Shown here piece after piece: positions 10,588-23,900 of a stretch of DNA of 64,000 nt. A program made the translations under genes and the position numbers. Under the pieces are notes generated by a model. The model ran no database searches, was not told where the DNA came from, and was given only the letters and a program-made list of their open reading frames with translations. Position 1 is the stretch's first letter. Every line of letters starts with the position of its first letter. The stretch spans positions 124,001-188,000 of the forward strand of contig NW_026516680.1 in the NCBI RefSeq assembly GCF_025766255.1, written 5' to 3'. Origin of the DNA: Zychaea mexicana. Taxonomy: Eukaryota; Mucoromycota; Mucoromycetes; Mucorales; Lichtheimiaceae.

Positions 10588-13500
10588 TTAAAGCAATGAA
10601 TCAATACGTCTTGCTCTATCAGCAAATTTGCTTTCACCAACGATGAATCGAATAAGATCATTTAGATGCTCGAGTTCCTCAATAATTTCTTCTGTCGAGC
10701 TGGCCATGGCAAACCAGCATAAATTTCTATAGCGGACCCATTGCTTTGTATTCTTGGCTTCCTTTCGGCGGTAACGGATCAAACGAGTGCGAGCTGCTCT
10801 AGCAGAAGGCATGTAAGCAGGCAAGGGAATCTTGGATCTCAGTGACCTAATGTTCACAGAAAAAATGTGTACACGCTCAGTTTTTCTTTTTGATCAATCA
10901 GTTTTCATATATACTTGAGGACACTTACGTTTGGAGGGTATAAAAATGGAGTAGCATGGATGCCGTCTATAGTGGAATATAATAAAAATGTGCGCATCAG
11001 CAATCATTTCCTTTTCCCTCTAATCCAATCCCGTCAAGGGCCTCCTATTTGTTCCACAAAAACTTACCATATCACGTCGATGCACATTGTACTCCTGTAA
11101 ACAGATATCCTTCTTGACAGATGCTGGCATGGATATGAGTGCTGTTCGGATGGTTAGCAATCGATCCAAAAGGTTCCGCGTCGAGACGATCATTTCCTTG
11201 TAAAAATCTTTAGGAAACGGCCCCTTGAGCCGCGGTTCGTGGTCCGTCAGCTCTAATAGGACGCTGCAAGCATTGATTGACTTTTGAATACCGCCTTCCA
11301 TCTTTTGCGCCTTTTTCTCATCCTCATCAGAGGGTAGGTTTTGATGATCATGGAACAAAAATGTTCCCATTAAAAAGGTATAATAGTCGCCCAGTTCGCC
11401 GATAATGCCTGCAACCGATTTCCGAACCGCATGCCTTGCAACAAAGGGCCAGATCATCCTATTTTTTTTTAATCATGGACAAAAGTTCTGGACCATTAGT
11501 GCTACTGCCCATAGTAAGAACGCCCCACATTGCTCGTCAATAGCCCTCAGCGACACGTTTAACGCCCATCCTGCACATGCATTAATAGATCTTGGATAAA
11601 TCGGAAAGATCATCTTACCAGTTAAGAATAACAGCAACCAATATACCCACCACAACGGTAGCCGTGCGCTTCCTGGAAACATAAACAATGGTTGCGTTTG
11701 GATTTTAAGTTTTTGTTTGTATGTGTAAATATATGAGGATAATTGACCAGGCCGCATGGATGGTAATGAAATTACATACCAGACAGTTTCATGAATTGGT
11801 TCTGACAACTCCGTGACATGTCTGCTCAGTGCAACGGCCATATAAGTCATCAATACCACAATGCCAACCTTGTTATATGTGCTTGCCAGGTGAATATAGA
11901 AAAAAGGTATAGCTATTATTATGAAGATAGAGATATTAGCTGCCAATTGATCATAACAACAACAAGATGTCCGAGAGCGACGCAACTATCGATTTATTGC
12001 TGCCATACACTACTAATGTATACTTACATAGTAACACCGCAAACAGCGCCAGCAAGTAGGGGCTGCCACCATCTGCCTCAAGTGCAGCCCAGCCCGTGAA
12101 GGCACCCACCAAAGTCCCTACGATTCTCCAGAAACTTGCCTCCCATGTGCCACCGCTATAAATAGTAACAAGAACAAAAGAAAAAACCGAGATGTTAGGT
12201 TATGCACAAGCATTTTAACGCACATAAACTACCACATTTGATGCTGAGAATGAAATATATTAATAAAAAAGAGTTTACCTAGTTGGATTCATGATGGCGA
12301 TAATGGTCATGCATGACCACTGACCACGCACACTTTCGTACCATGCAGTCGAAGAAGGTATAAACGCCGGAAAACTCAAAAGAAGCACCGCCAACGCCAT
12401 TTTCAGCGCAAACTTAAATTCGTACTTTTTCAGGTACTGTAACGTCTTCCAAGTACCATAACGGATGCGCAAGAACAGCGGTGGTTTGATCTTTTCTAGC
12501 TGCTGCTGCTGCTTGTCTTCTTCTTCTTTCTCTTCTTTGATAGCACCCCCAGCTTCAAGATCCTCAATAACACCGAGGTGAGTGGAGTCTTTGGTCGCAT
12601 TCGAACGTTGTTTACGCAGTGTGATGGTCGATCTTGACGATACTTTCTCTAAAACAGGTGATATAATCGTGCTGCTGGTTTGTGATGCGACAGATGACAT
12701 GCGCCTCGTTTTTTGTTGCTTCGTTGTATCTGTTGTTTTGATCCGTCGTAAGCGGTATTCGTCAGCGGCATCCGGAACTCGATCGTCTTTCATGGCAGGC
12801 TGCAACGTTGCTAAGAAAACGCAACAACACCATAGCAACAGTATTATGGTTAGCAACAGATATAGTAGCTGTATGAACCGCCAATCCAATTCGAAAAAAG
12901 GGGTCTTACCAAGTGAATATCCACCCTTATCACGAATACTCTGGTGATTGTTCGTGCTAGCCCATTTCTTCCACCACTTTTGCGTCAACTGCGGCATGTA
13001 TAGATGCTTTCTTCGTCGTTTATGTTTTGAGTGTCGCAACTCATCCATTGTCTTTGCCATGCTTTCAAGTTCGGTTGCTACCTCACGTAAAGAGAAGATG
13101 AAGAAGAAGACCAGGAACAGCTCTTCACGCATACCCAGATCCAACACGTCATTGCCCACTTTGGTGCAATTGAGTTTGTACAACGTGTGCATACGTTCGC
13201 CTTCGGTTTCATCAAATTTCCGTATCGCTTCGCGCATCGTACCAGCGCAATTGCAGTTTTTCGGATCATGTTTGAGTTTGCAGGATTTGCGAGGCTCGTC
13301 TTGTTCGTTCTTGTTTCGTTTTTTGTTGAGCTTTAGCAAATGGAAAATGTATGCCTTCCACGTCTTCCACACCGACTTGTCGTCATCGTCGTCCATATCC
13401 AGTTCCTCGACAATGCTATGGCTGACACAGTCCAGCACGGGCGCACATTCCATCGACAATCGCATCAGTGGATCACGCAGACTCTCCAAATAGGTCACTA

Positions 13501-15193
13501 GAAGTTCACCATCGCCATGCTCGATTATTTGCCGATTTCTTTTGCGTGGTGGTTTTGGCATGGGGTTACTCAGTCTAGCGAGATTCAGGAATGATCGTAA
13601 CGACGAGACGGATTTCTGGTTTTGATCCTCATGGTCCTCGTCTTCGAGTGAGTTACGTCGTGATCCGGCGCGTGAGCCCGCTCTAGACCCCATACGCGAA
13701 TTTGGTCGTGAGTTTTGTGGACTATGGCTAGCAGCAAGCATAGCAGCACGGCGTAAATTCAGTTCATCTTCGGTATTGAGCCAGCGTAGCGTCGACTTGC
13801 GCGGTTCGTCGTGTGGATGCGTCATTTTGTGGTGTTCGTCTTCCGTATCATGATCGTCGTCGGTGTCTTCATCGGTTTCGTCGGTCGAGCCAGCACCGGC
13901 ATTTTCGGCCGCAAGTGCGGCAATGGCATTCTCAAACAAGACACGCTCTGTTTTTAAGCTGCCACCAAGAATGTTCAAGTGTTTGGTCAAGCGATCGAGT
14001 GATTTTTGAATGTTGCCTAGCTGGTATGGGCGGATGTATGTGTATGATATCTCGTATTTCGCTTCGTGGTAGGCAGACTTGACCTTGGTCATGCCTGCAC
14101 GCATCTTTTCGGCAGTTTCATCGACAACTTCGCCTGCCACCATCTCGGATTCGGGATCAAGAAAGAACTGCTTGGTAATCAGATCAAGCATCTCTTTGCT
14201 GCTGTTGGAAGTTTCCCGCAATGCGCGACCTATGTTCTCCGCCATGGAAAAAATTGTGCATTAGTCACTATTGACGATAATGCAGTGATGTGCTACTAAC
14301 TACTGCTTACCAAGACCTTCAACCGCAGTTTCTGGCCATATAAAAATATTGACGATTTGTGAGATGGCAGCACCACAAAGCAGCGGTAGACCAAGAGAAA
14401 GTGGCAGCTGTGTGGGTATGGTCGTCTGCAACATGCCAGCCGCAGTGCTGAAGCAGAAGATAAAGACGATCATGGCTTGGAGCGAAAAGAAAAAAAACCT
14501 TGGGTAGAACTGACGGATCATCTGTGCTGCAAAAATGCCAACAAACAAAAACAATGCGTTGATCACCCTGCCGATTTGGATGGTATCCGGGTGACGGGTA
14601 TTGTAGGCCACTGAGCAAGCCAGACCTGCGTAAGCAAGACCCATACCAAAACATACACCAAGGGCAGATGTAATGGTGGCATCGAACTGGGCGCCCATGC
14701 TACGGCCTGGATGATTAAAGACGACGCCAGCCGTCGTCAAGAAAGCAGCTGGACCCAGTGCCTGTACCAAGGGACTGATCAGACTGAACAACGTCGAGAT
14801 AAAGTACGCTAGCGTGCACTTTAGTACACGACGCACAACACGGCTAGGAAACCGGCGATGCACAAAGCTAATGACCCGTTCCTTTCTCGATCGCGGCTGC
14901 TCATCGACTGTATTGAGGGACTGGGCTGCGGTAGAATAAGCACGACCAATATATTCGAGTTTGGGCCGAAAAGATACGCCACGTGGGGGCTTTGCTTGTG
15001 TTTGTGCTCCTTGTTCGTCGCTATCGTGTTGCAGCGGCACCTCCTGCACGTTAGTGTTCTTGTGGCTGTCAAGATCGTATTCGCGGCTGCTAATGCGTTC
15101 GGTTGGTTTTGTACTAAAGTTATCGTCCGCACTCGAAATACTGGGTTCTGTGGTAAATATTTGAGGTGCTGTTGGTAACTGTGTCTTTGACAT
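10588..15193 (-). CDS. BRE4-like multipass membrane protein (ArAE_2 / DUF2421 family)
   Basis: Large fungal membrane protein of the aromatic-acid-exporter/fusaric-acid-resistance clan; the yeast relative is linked to brefeldin A sensitivity and the endomembrane system (family knowledge). Exons: 15193-14311, 14229-12910, 12810-12279, 12155-12028, 11912-11780, 11672-11619, 11458-11068, 10966-10929, 10846-10588. They total 3738 nt, 1245 residues (yeast Bre4 is about 1125). Layout: a polar N-terminus of about 120 residues, five or six hydrophobic helices (about 125-290), and a long cytosolic insert with Asp/Glu-rich and Ser/Arg-rich tracts (GSRAGSRAGSRRNS). A second helix bundle follows at about 865-1010 (FALKMALAVLLLSFPAF onward). 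The DUF2421-like C-terminus contains FVARHAVRKS and YRNLCWFAMASSTEEI. The 99-nt intron at 12811-12909 is in frame and stop-free. The start is the first ATG of the open frame. Confidence 0.88.
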
Positions 15194-16084
15194 TGGCCGC
15201 AGTTCGGGAGGAGACGATGCAGGATCACTCAGTGACAGATCAAAGTACCTGTAACCAAATGATAGGGTTAATCAACTGGGAGACTCCATTAGTGACTGAA
15301 CTATGGTATATTACCCGGCCCTTTTTTCCATTGGTGTGGGAGAATTGTCGTAGGTGTCGTTGTCATAGTGAGCAGGTGGTGGTGGGTTGATATTTATGTT
15401 TGGTGGTATATCCGTAGAGCGCCTTCCAAACTGGTACGAGGTCCAGCCCTGGCCTCGTGGATTTCCTGTCATACACGCTCTTATTTATCTGGAAAAAGAC
15501 AGATTTCCACACAACAACAAAGTAACAAAGAAAAGGAGTGCTTCCGAACGGACGGCCATCGTTTTCTTGATCGGTCTATCCGTCCCTATCAGTCAGTCAG
15601 TCAGGAAAAGGGTCCCCTCTTTTGATGAAACCCAACAAACGATTCGGGGTCGGGATTAAATTCGTTTCAGATTCCATTTTGCCTAATAAGCAGCAACATG
15701 AGGAAACAACCACGTTTTGTGTTTCTTGACAATTACCACCACACTGTGACTAGATGAGCCAAGCAAAAGATTCTTTCATCCTGTTTGTTTTTGTTTGGGT
15801 ACATGTCAAATAGGTTCCTGCCCTGAAAAATGTAGGTAGGTAGCACATTCCCACTCTGTCTCTCTCGCATCAATGTCCTAATATAGGATTTCAAGTGGCA
15901 CGAGAAGGCAACATAGAAAAAGAGAGCTTAGCGCGTACCGCATGCTAATAGCACGCAGGAACCGCAGCAGTACTATCACGCAAAATAGTAATTATAATAA
16001 TGCTAAAAATAAGTGGAGCGTCTGCAGCATCTCTACTATATACACTTATTGCAGCAGTGAAAAGAAGGCAAGTAATAAGCAAAC

Positions 16085-16116
16085 ACGCACGCACGCACGC
16101 ACGCACGCACGCACGA
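16085..16116. repeat. (ACGC)n microsatellite
   Basis: Seven to eight tandem ACGC tetramers followed by related ACACGCGC sequence. Confidence 0.9.
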
Positions 16117-16274
16117 ACACGCGCCCAAGTATAAGTGACAAAAAAAGGCAACTCCGTCATTTTAAAAAGTGAAAGTAAGAGTAATGACTAACCGTACATT
16201 GTTTAGAGAAAAAGAATGGAGAGAACGGATAAGAACAAAGTTTAAAAGTTGCGTATGTGCGCAAGCGGGCGCTC

Positions 16275-16275
16275 T

Positions 16276-16303
<28 letters not shown>
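16275..16303. repeat. (CTG)n microsatellite
   Basis: About nine tandem CTG/GCT triplets in intergenic DNA. In translation this gives poly-Ala or poly-Gln by chance only. Confidence 0.9.
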
Positions 16304-16307
<4 letters not shown>

Positions 16308-16918
16308 TATCACGATATCATGTACGATGCATATCAACTTGGCCCTCCTTCTTCCTCTCTCTCTTTTCTCGCTGAACGGGCAACGGGCTAAGTAATAAAT
16401 AAGCAAGTAGATAATACTCTGTAAATGACGAGTTATATTACACGAACCGGCGACCGACTTTCTGTCCGATTGACCGATTGTGATTGACAAGCATTGGTGC
16501 ACAAGAACAACTAAAATTCTAAGAAAAAAAAAGAGCAAAAAGCGGCTAAGCGATTATTATGGTAAAAACATACAACAAGACACGATGAGAAGGATCATCG
16601 CAGCACATATCATGTCACACGCACGCGGCTGTGTATTGGTATGTGTGTTGGTGATGGAATAATGAGGACAATCGATGGTCAGGGCTGAAATAACTCTTTT
16701 TTTGAGACACATCATCAGCATCAGCTTCAGCATCAGCAGAATCATGATAGAAATTGGTGTGATGGATAGAAGCATGTCTGTGTGTGTGACAATGCGGCGG
16801 TGATCGGCAGGGACAATTATGAAGAAGCTTACCTACTTGGGAAATGCATGCTAGCTGATATAGCATTTGTCCTCATGTATGCTATTCTATATGTGGCCCA
16901 TGGATAGGGAGTAAAATA

Positions 16919-16940
16919 GGGCTGGCTGGCTGGCTGGCTG
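16919..16940. repeat. (GGCT)n microsatellite
   Basis: Five tandem GGCT tetramers, followed by a looser CTG-rich tract up to about 16980. Confidence 0.85.
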
Positions 16941-17230
16941 ACTGCTGCTACTGCTGCCAAGTGCTGCTGCTGCTGTTTCTCTCTCTGTATGTGTGTGTGT
17001 GTAATATGTAATAAGCTGCGTCTGTGTCCAAGGGGGTTGTGTAGGCTGCTCAGGAGAGGGGCTTTGTGTTCTCTCTATCCACCCCCCCCCCCAAGGTTTT
17101 CTTTCGGGGAGTTGCACTAGCAGTAGCGTAGGACCTATTAATATAAATTTTGTTTAAACTGTGTGCCAACCCCATTACAAATAAAGCAACTCTATTGTTA
17201 TACACGTCTGTTGATCTGTGCTGAGTGGAG

Positions 17231-17262
<32 letters not shown>

Positions 17263-17266
17263 ACAA
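17231..17266. repeat. (CAA)n microsatellite
   Basis: About eleven near-perfect CAA triplets, one with an interruption. Confidence 0.85.
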
Positions 17267-17750
17267 TGCAACTTGTTACGAGAGAAAGCAATGATCATAG
17301 CGTGCTGCTTGATGTGATAGGTCTATGATGTAAATAACCGACTTACTGTATATACTCCATATGTGGGCGTCCCCGATGCACAGCTCACTTTTATTTTCCT
17401 TGATGAGCTGCTAGTTTCTTGTCACATTACAGTCCAATTATCATGCTTGCCTCTCTCGCTCTCGCTCTCGCTCTTTGTCTCGTTATTTCCTTTTCTCTAT
17501 ATACTCCATCCATCGCCGCGCATATACGCATACACACGCGCACAGCACGCACCACAGATCGAACAATTATTTAAACAACCTTCTTTTTTGTTTTGCATCT
17601 CTTCCTTCTTTTCTCTCTCTCCCACTCACTCTTTACTTCTTTCAATCTGAACATATTGTCTCTTTATATTTTTCTTTTCTCTTCTCGTTCTACAACAAAG
17701 ACACGTACTCACACCCTCTCTTCCTCTCTCGTTCCAAATATAATAACATA

Positions 17751-20254
17751 ATGTTGACACCTGTCACTACTACTACTACTACTGAAGAAAACATTTTGAC
17801 AATGAACGGCAAGTGGCAGCACCAGCAGCAGCAGTACGATAATGACATGCCACTGTTTCCACTACCTCCTGCATCATCTTCGTTGAAATCCAGACAATCA
17901 TTTGGTTCGAGCTCCTTGGACGAGCTCGACTACTTTGGACGTCTCACTACGCGGCTCCCTACTCCACCAAGCGCATTTCCTGGCAATGTTGCGGACCATG
18001 GCTCGTCTGGCACTCCATCTCCCAAGGAAGAACGACACGACTTGAAGCACGGTGCATTCGACTATTTTGATCACTTTTATTCGCCACTCGTTAGCAAGGT
18101 AATGTATACTCTATTACTTCTGATATTACCCCTGAATTTTCTGCCGTTGCTGTTGCTAAGAAATGATGATTAGGATACTACTACTGTCAACAACAAACTA
18201 TGGCGCGATGATATCTTGTACAACAACAATAACGACTTTCGTCAACAACAATTTATGGCTTCTGTATTCGACAAAGCTGTCGCGGCAGTAGAGGAAAGGC
18301 CGGCCATTCCTTCTCCTGCTTCCAACATGACGCGCACGATCGCCGCTTTGCTCTCCATTCCAATGCCCACCATGAACACAATGTCCACTGACAGTCTCCG
18401 ACACCACCTTTCTAGTGCCATTGACGCGATTCACAATCTTGTCAAGTCACTCGATAGCGCACAAGCGGAATTAGACAAGGTTGGTGTTTGCGCACACACA
18501 TGTGGCCACTTTTGGAATCCGGTTCCGGTTGTGTCACTTATCGATTAACCTATCCATCCATCGTTCTTTTTTTATTCATTTTTTTTACTACTGCTACAGC
18601 ATCGACACCAAGTATGGAGCTTACAATCGTGCCTTTCAACAAAAGAACGCGAGGTCCAGAACATCAAGCAACAACTGGTTGTCGTCACACAGCTCTGCGA
18701 CGCCCAAGCGGCTCAGCTTTGCCATCAACAACAACAGCAACAGCAACAGCCCAAGAAGAAACAGGACGGCGTCAACAGTAACAATGGTGAAAAGATGTTC
18801 TCCGTTACGTCAACCGATCAGCCATCATTACGGCAGACAAAGTAAGCCTTAGCCCTGGTCCGAGAAAATAAATAGAAAAACAACAAAACTTATTAAGCTT
18901 ATGGGTGCATACGCTATAGATCTTCGCGTAACCTTCATGATAACAACAGCATCAAGGATGGAAAACTCTTGTCTGGGTCTAACACTTCTACCACTGTAAC
19001 TGAAAAAAGCTCTAGCCGGCGACGCACATCTGCAGAGGTACATATTGTTACAACAATACACATACATAGTACTAAAGTACATTAATGCACAGTAATAATT
19101 AATAACTGTCATCCTCTATTACTATTTTGATTGTTATGCAGAAGCAGGCAAGTGGACGGCCCCATCAATCTTCTCAAAATGCAGAGTACCGACGCAAACT
19201 GGACAAGAACACGGCCGTGGACTGGGAGGCCATGATTGACAAGATCGTCCAACGCGGCGACCAACAAGCGTCACTGTTCCTGCAACAAAAACTCAAGGCT
19301 GCCACCGATGAACAAAAGGAGGCCATCTTTGAAGCCATCTTGCCCCAAGCGTATCCACTGATGACCAGTCGATTTGGCAACTTTCTAGTTCAGCGTCTGT
19401 TCGAAGTGGGCTCACGTCAACAAATCGCTGCGTTGATTTCAAAGATGCAAGGCCGTATCGTGTCACTCACCTGTCAACCCTTTGGCTGCCACGTCCTGCA
19501 AAAGGCGCTCGACTGCTGCCCCGACGAAGCGACGCGCTCTGCGATGGTCCACGAACTGTTTGAAAACATCAGTGAGACGATCACGCACAAGCACGCCTGC
19601 CATATCTGGCAAAAGGTGTTTGAAATGCAATGGGGCGAGGAGGAGAACCATGTACCCCCTGTAATGGACCGTGTCAACCAGGCATTGCAAGGCAAATGGA
19701 CCCGAGTTGCACTCGACGAAACCGGCAGTCTGGTAATCCAGCATATCTTTGAGAACATCAACGAACAAGACAAACGCCCAGTCCTTGATGAGGTGCTCGA
19801 CAATATCATGGTGATTGCCAGGGGCCAGTGGGGCAACTGGGTTGTCCAACACATTCTGGAACAGGCGCAAGACAGTCGCGACCGCGAGCATGCGTTCCGC
19901 GTGGTTCTGGAACACGCCGCGGGACTCTCGATGGACCAGTTTGCGTCCAAGGTGGTCGAAAAGGCCCTGCGCACAGGAGGCCCGGTGTTCCTGGAACAGT
20001 TTATGGAGAAGATCATGCTCAAGCAGCAGCAACGCCGCGAGCCGCTCATTGACATGGCATCCGATCAGTATGGAAACTACGTCGTCCAATGGCTCATCAA
20101 CCATGCCGGCACGGAACACCAGGTCAAGATGTGTCGATTGATCAAGCGCCATATGGTTTCGCTGCGCGGATCCAAGTACGGCCAACGCGTTGCTTTCTTG
20201 GTCGAAAAGGTGCTGCGATCTCAAGAAATCACTACCTACCCTATCCATCAATAA
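17751..20254 (+). CDS. PUF (Pumilio-family) RNA-binding protein
   Basis: Sequence-specific mRNA-binding protein that typically represses or destabilises target mRNAs through their 3' UTRs. Exons: 17751-18098, 18174-18479, 18600-18841, 18920-19037, 19142-20254; 2127 nt, 708 residues. The first about 340 residues are low complexity, with a Thr run, poly-Gln and a likely coiled coil around VQNIKQQLVVVTQL. The PUF array starts near residue 355. Core helices in order: QQASLFLQQKL, GNFLVQRLFE, CHVLQKALD, CHIWQKVFE, GSLVIQHIFE, GNWVVQHILE, SKVVEKAL, GNYVVQWLI, then a capping YGQRVAFLVEK. The recognition triplets read S/Q, N-F-Q, C-H-Q, C-H-Q, S-L-Q, N-W-Q, S-K-E and N-Y-Q for repeats 1-8. The whole PUF array sits in the last exon. 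Which yeast PUF protein is the true orthologue is unclear. Confidence 0.92.
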
Positions 20255-20905
20255 CAGCTTAAAAGAAATACCCCACACGCCATACACACCAACTCCATAC
20301 AAGCACACACATTCAAACCATCTGCAGAAGTAAAAACAAAGGGCTTGCCCTGATTATACTTCTTTATCTTCTCGTCTCTATTCATATATGCGCATCACAC
20401 ACCACAAAACCATTTTCATCATCTTCTTCTTCCTTATGTACCATAGCGAGAGAGGAAGGAAAACACTCTTTTGTTCTTTTTACAAATCCTGACCCCCTTA
20501 AAAATCGTTCTTCTCACTACCACCACCACCACCACCCCTTAGTATCTTGTTATTTAAGCCAACCCTTACAAACTATAAGAGATCATGTGTACATGATTGA
20601 TTGATGGATCTAACAATTAAAAAAGGAAAACCAACTGTTTCCACTCTGAGATAATTATTGCAAACGAAATATTTGGTGATTTTATACTGTGGCTGATTTG
20701 GGGGTGGTGTTGAACAAGTGCTAAAAAGTGCGAGAATTGCATGATTACTATTGACTGGATGCTGAATATTATTGCTACTAATAGTACAAATAAGTGTTGC
20801 TGTTGAATGCAAAGAATGAAAAAGAGACAAATGATGGTTATGCTGGTATATAAAACGCCTTTTCACCTGGTGGGGGGCTGAGAAAGAGAGAGAAGCAGGA
20901 GAGAT
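20255..20905. other. Convergent 3' intergenic region
   Basis: Lies between the PUF stop and the MFS stop (convergent genes), so it holds both 3' UTRs. Contains short CCA triplet runs near 20520-20536. No ORF supported. Confidence 0.55.
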
Positions 20906-23900
20906 TTACTGATCGCGCTTAGTAGCTGCAGCAGCAGCAACTGCAGGACTATTGCTGGCATCTCCTTCATCCTCCACTTTGACAACAACTTGATCATTGC
21001 TGCTCGACTCGCCAACGACCGTTACATCACCTGCTTGAAATGTGATATCTCTCAAAGCTACTTGCTTCTCGCCGCGTCCATTAACTTCACCAACTTCTAC
21101 TTGCTGCTTTTCCTGCTCGTCTTGCTTCTTTGGAGCGGGTCGTCCACCAGGTCTACGCAATGGATAATGCTTCACTAACAATGAGCTCAAAAATCCTAAA
21201 AAGACAATGGTTTGTACGGTTAGCAAACGCCCTCCTCTCCTTTTTCGAGCGTTCCTCCAGCAAACGCTTATTACCTAGACCACTCATGATCGTCAGAATA
21301 TGCCAAACAAACCGTAATGACTCAACGTAAATCTCTACTGTGGTTTGGAAATACTCCTGTGGTAGCCCGTCCCGGATATATTCGGGCGATTGAAAGATCA
21401 TCTCAACATACTGCATAGGAATCGCGTTAGGCAAGTCCTTCTTCAGTGATGAGTTAAGAATGGCTGATGCAATAGCGACACCGAGAGCACCACCCAAGAC
21501 ACGCGAAAAATTGTTTAAACCAGTGACGACAGCTATATTTTGACCCAACACATTGTGCTGTTAGCCCCATTTTCTCTCCCTAATATCAGTCCTCGCACTC
21601 ACCGATATCACGCGGCTCAGCGGCAGCTTGAATAGCAATAATCGTCGAGGAAAAGAGCAAGCCCATGCCTAATGACATAATGTCACATACAACTAATAGT
21701 AAGTCTCCTATATCTTTCCCTTGTGTTATAAAGAAGAGATACATTACCAGCACCACCAATCACAGTGAAACCATAGATCATTGACCAAGACGTGTCAACG
21801 TCGTACAAGCTGAAGAGACCGATACAGAGTGTCAAGAATCCCATGCCAATAGTAATCCTATGATATATATGACAGACAGAGTGAAGCAAAGTTAAGGGTT
21901 GCTGTGAATACGGGTTTTCCATATGTGAGAGCAAAAAGTATACTTACAATGGTCGATACATGCCAATTTTGGAAATGAAAAGACCGGCGCCGGTTGACAG
22001 GACGGCAATCACCATTTGCATGGGAATCAAGCGAATACCGGACCACGTGGCTGAATCGCCGCGTACGACTTGGAAGTAAATGGGCAAGTAGTAAAGAGCA
22101 GCAAAAAAAGTAAGGCCAAAGAACAGGTTGACGGAAAGAATAGCGACGATGGACCTGTTCTTAAACAACCGCGGTGGCATCAAGGGCTCAGCAGCATACT
22201 TGACTTCGACCACAACCAACAAGGCGATCAAAACACCTGTCAAAACAAACGGTGCCTATTGTGGAAAGAAGGGTGAGCACCGATCCATGTAGTAGGTTTG
22301 GTATCCGATTACTACTACTGCTGCTACTACTACTCACAATAACAGCAGCGGAATCCCATGGGAACGTCTGACCACCAAAATTCATGGCAAGCAGGAATAA
22401 GGTGGCAGCTGCCAAAACCAGAAAGTTGCCTGCATAATCAATGCGCTTCAATTTCGCCTTTAAGTCTTGCTTTTCCATTGGCAGATGCAGAAAGAAGAAC
22501 AGAATAACAAGAGCAACACCACCGATGGGCAGACTGGAGGAGATCACATGAATACGCAAGCGTTTGTCGTTGAGTGAAGCAGTTCTTGTCTGTCTCTCAC
22601 CACCGATCTTTCCCCTTTCATCCTATTGCTATGCTTACTTGATGTAAAAATTCCATCGCCATGATGCATTGTCGGTCAAACTCCCCTATTGGTTTGTTCA
22701 TATGATTGCATCTGTGAGTAGTCTGCATATTCCGGTAAGCATAAAACAAACCTACTTACACCAATCAAGGGACCGAAAACACTCGACAGGGCAAAAACGG
22801 CATTGACAATTCTAAGCACATGTGTCCCGTCAGCTATAGTTTCCCATCTTCTAGGTGCTTCGCTAATAGTAACACCTTCTCTATATACCACCGTGTGTAC
22901 ATAGCACCCTTCCTTACCCTTGGTAACTGCCTCTTTTTTCCAATGGTACCAGATCGGATATAATGACGAAAACCTGTACGACGTGTTACTGAAACCGGAC
23001 GGCGGCGCCGAAAAGATGAAAAAAGATGAAAAAACTTGATAGCTTACCATAGAGAATATCTGTAACAGAGCCAACAGCCAAAAAAAGATGAGCCAATAAC
23101 AGCAACAAACAAACAAACATTAGCGTTGAGTACAGAATGCTGTAGAAACACTTACACTGGCCGCACCAATGCCTTGAATCGCACGACAAACAATCAGCAT
23201 AATCATCGTCTGGGTTTGACAAAACATTGTTCTTTAGTCACACAGTGCCCAACCTGTTTGTCACACACATTGCTGCACCCCCACACTAGCATGCCACTAC
23301 TTCTTCCTTACCTGCGAAGCACCGCACAAGACAGAACCGATCAAAAACACAACAATACCAAACATGAGTATGTATTTACGGCCAAAGATGTCGGAAAATT
23401 TTGAAAAGAGCGGCTCTATGCAAAGTCAAACAGATGGTGTGGGGAATAGACATATTAAACTTTCAGCTCTCCCTCCCTCATTCTTTCTTCGAGAAAACAA
23501 AAACTTACGAAATGCATCGAGCGTCAGTACATAACTACAAGATAAACAGCAATTAAATAAGATGCAATGCTATCTGTTTGACGGATTCAGACAAGTACAC
23601 GACTGCTGTACCTGTTGACAACCCAGGATGAAATCGCCATGGCTTCGAAATCTGATCCAATCTTCGGTAACGATGTGGCAACGATGGTGCTGTTGTTGGA
23701 TTTTTGTTCGATGAAAATGAGTCATACAATACATGCTGGAAAAACGCGTATCGCCATCTTTTTTTCCTCCTTACTTGTCCAAGGCTGCCAAAAACAGTGA
23801 AAGCTGCAAACTCAAGAACGTCAAAACAACTGCAATCCGACGTTTTCTAGCTGCTTTTTTCTCAGCGGCGTAATTATCACTGATCTGCGTTTTTTCATTT

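Larger units (their letters stand above)
15194..17750. other. Divergent intergenic region with microsatellites
   Basis: Separates the BRE4-like gene (minus) from the PUF gene (plus), so it should contain both promoters. It holds several simple repeats, listed separately, and a pyrimidine-rich leader (about 17440-17735, CTCTCTCGCTCTCGCT and similar) just before the PUF start. No supported ORF. Confidence 0.55.

Noticed and set aside
11459..11618. The 160-nt interval tested as an extra exon of the BRE4-like gene
   Set aside because: Longer than its neighbours, but a TG|G join across it restores the conserved WMIWPF run, so it is an intron.
12948..13493. 181-codon plus-strand ORF opposite the BRE4-like gene
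   Set aside because: Ser-rich antisense reading of the Asp/Lys-rich loop; no protein character.
16085..16116. Tandem ACGC units considered as a CRISPR-like or satellite array
   Set aside because: Pure tetranucleotide microsatellite without spacers, in a eukaryotic genome.
19463..20308. 281-codon minus-strand ORF opposite the PUF repeats
   Set aside because: Antisense shadow of the highly conserved PUF exon, with no motif of its own.
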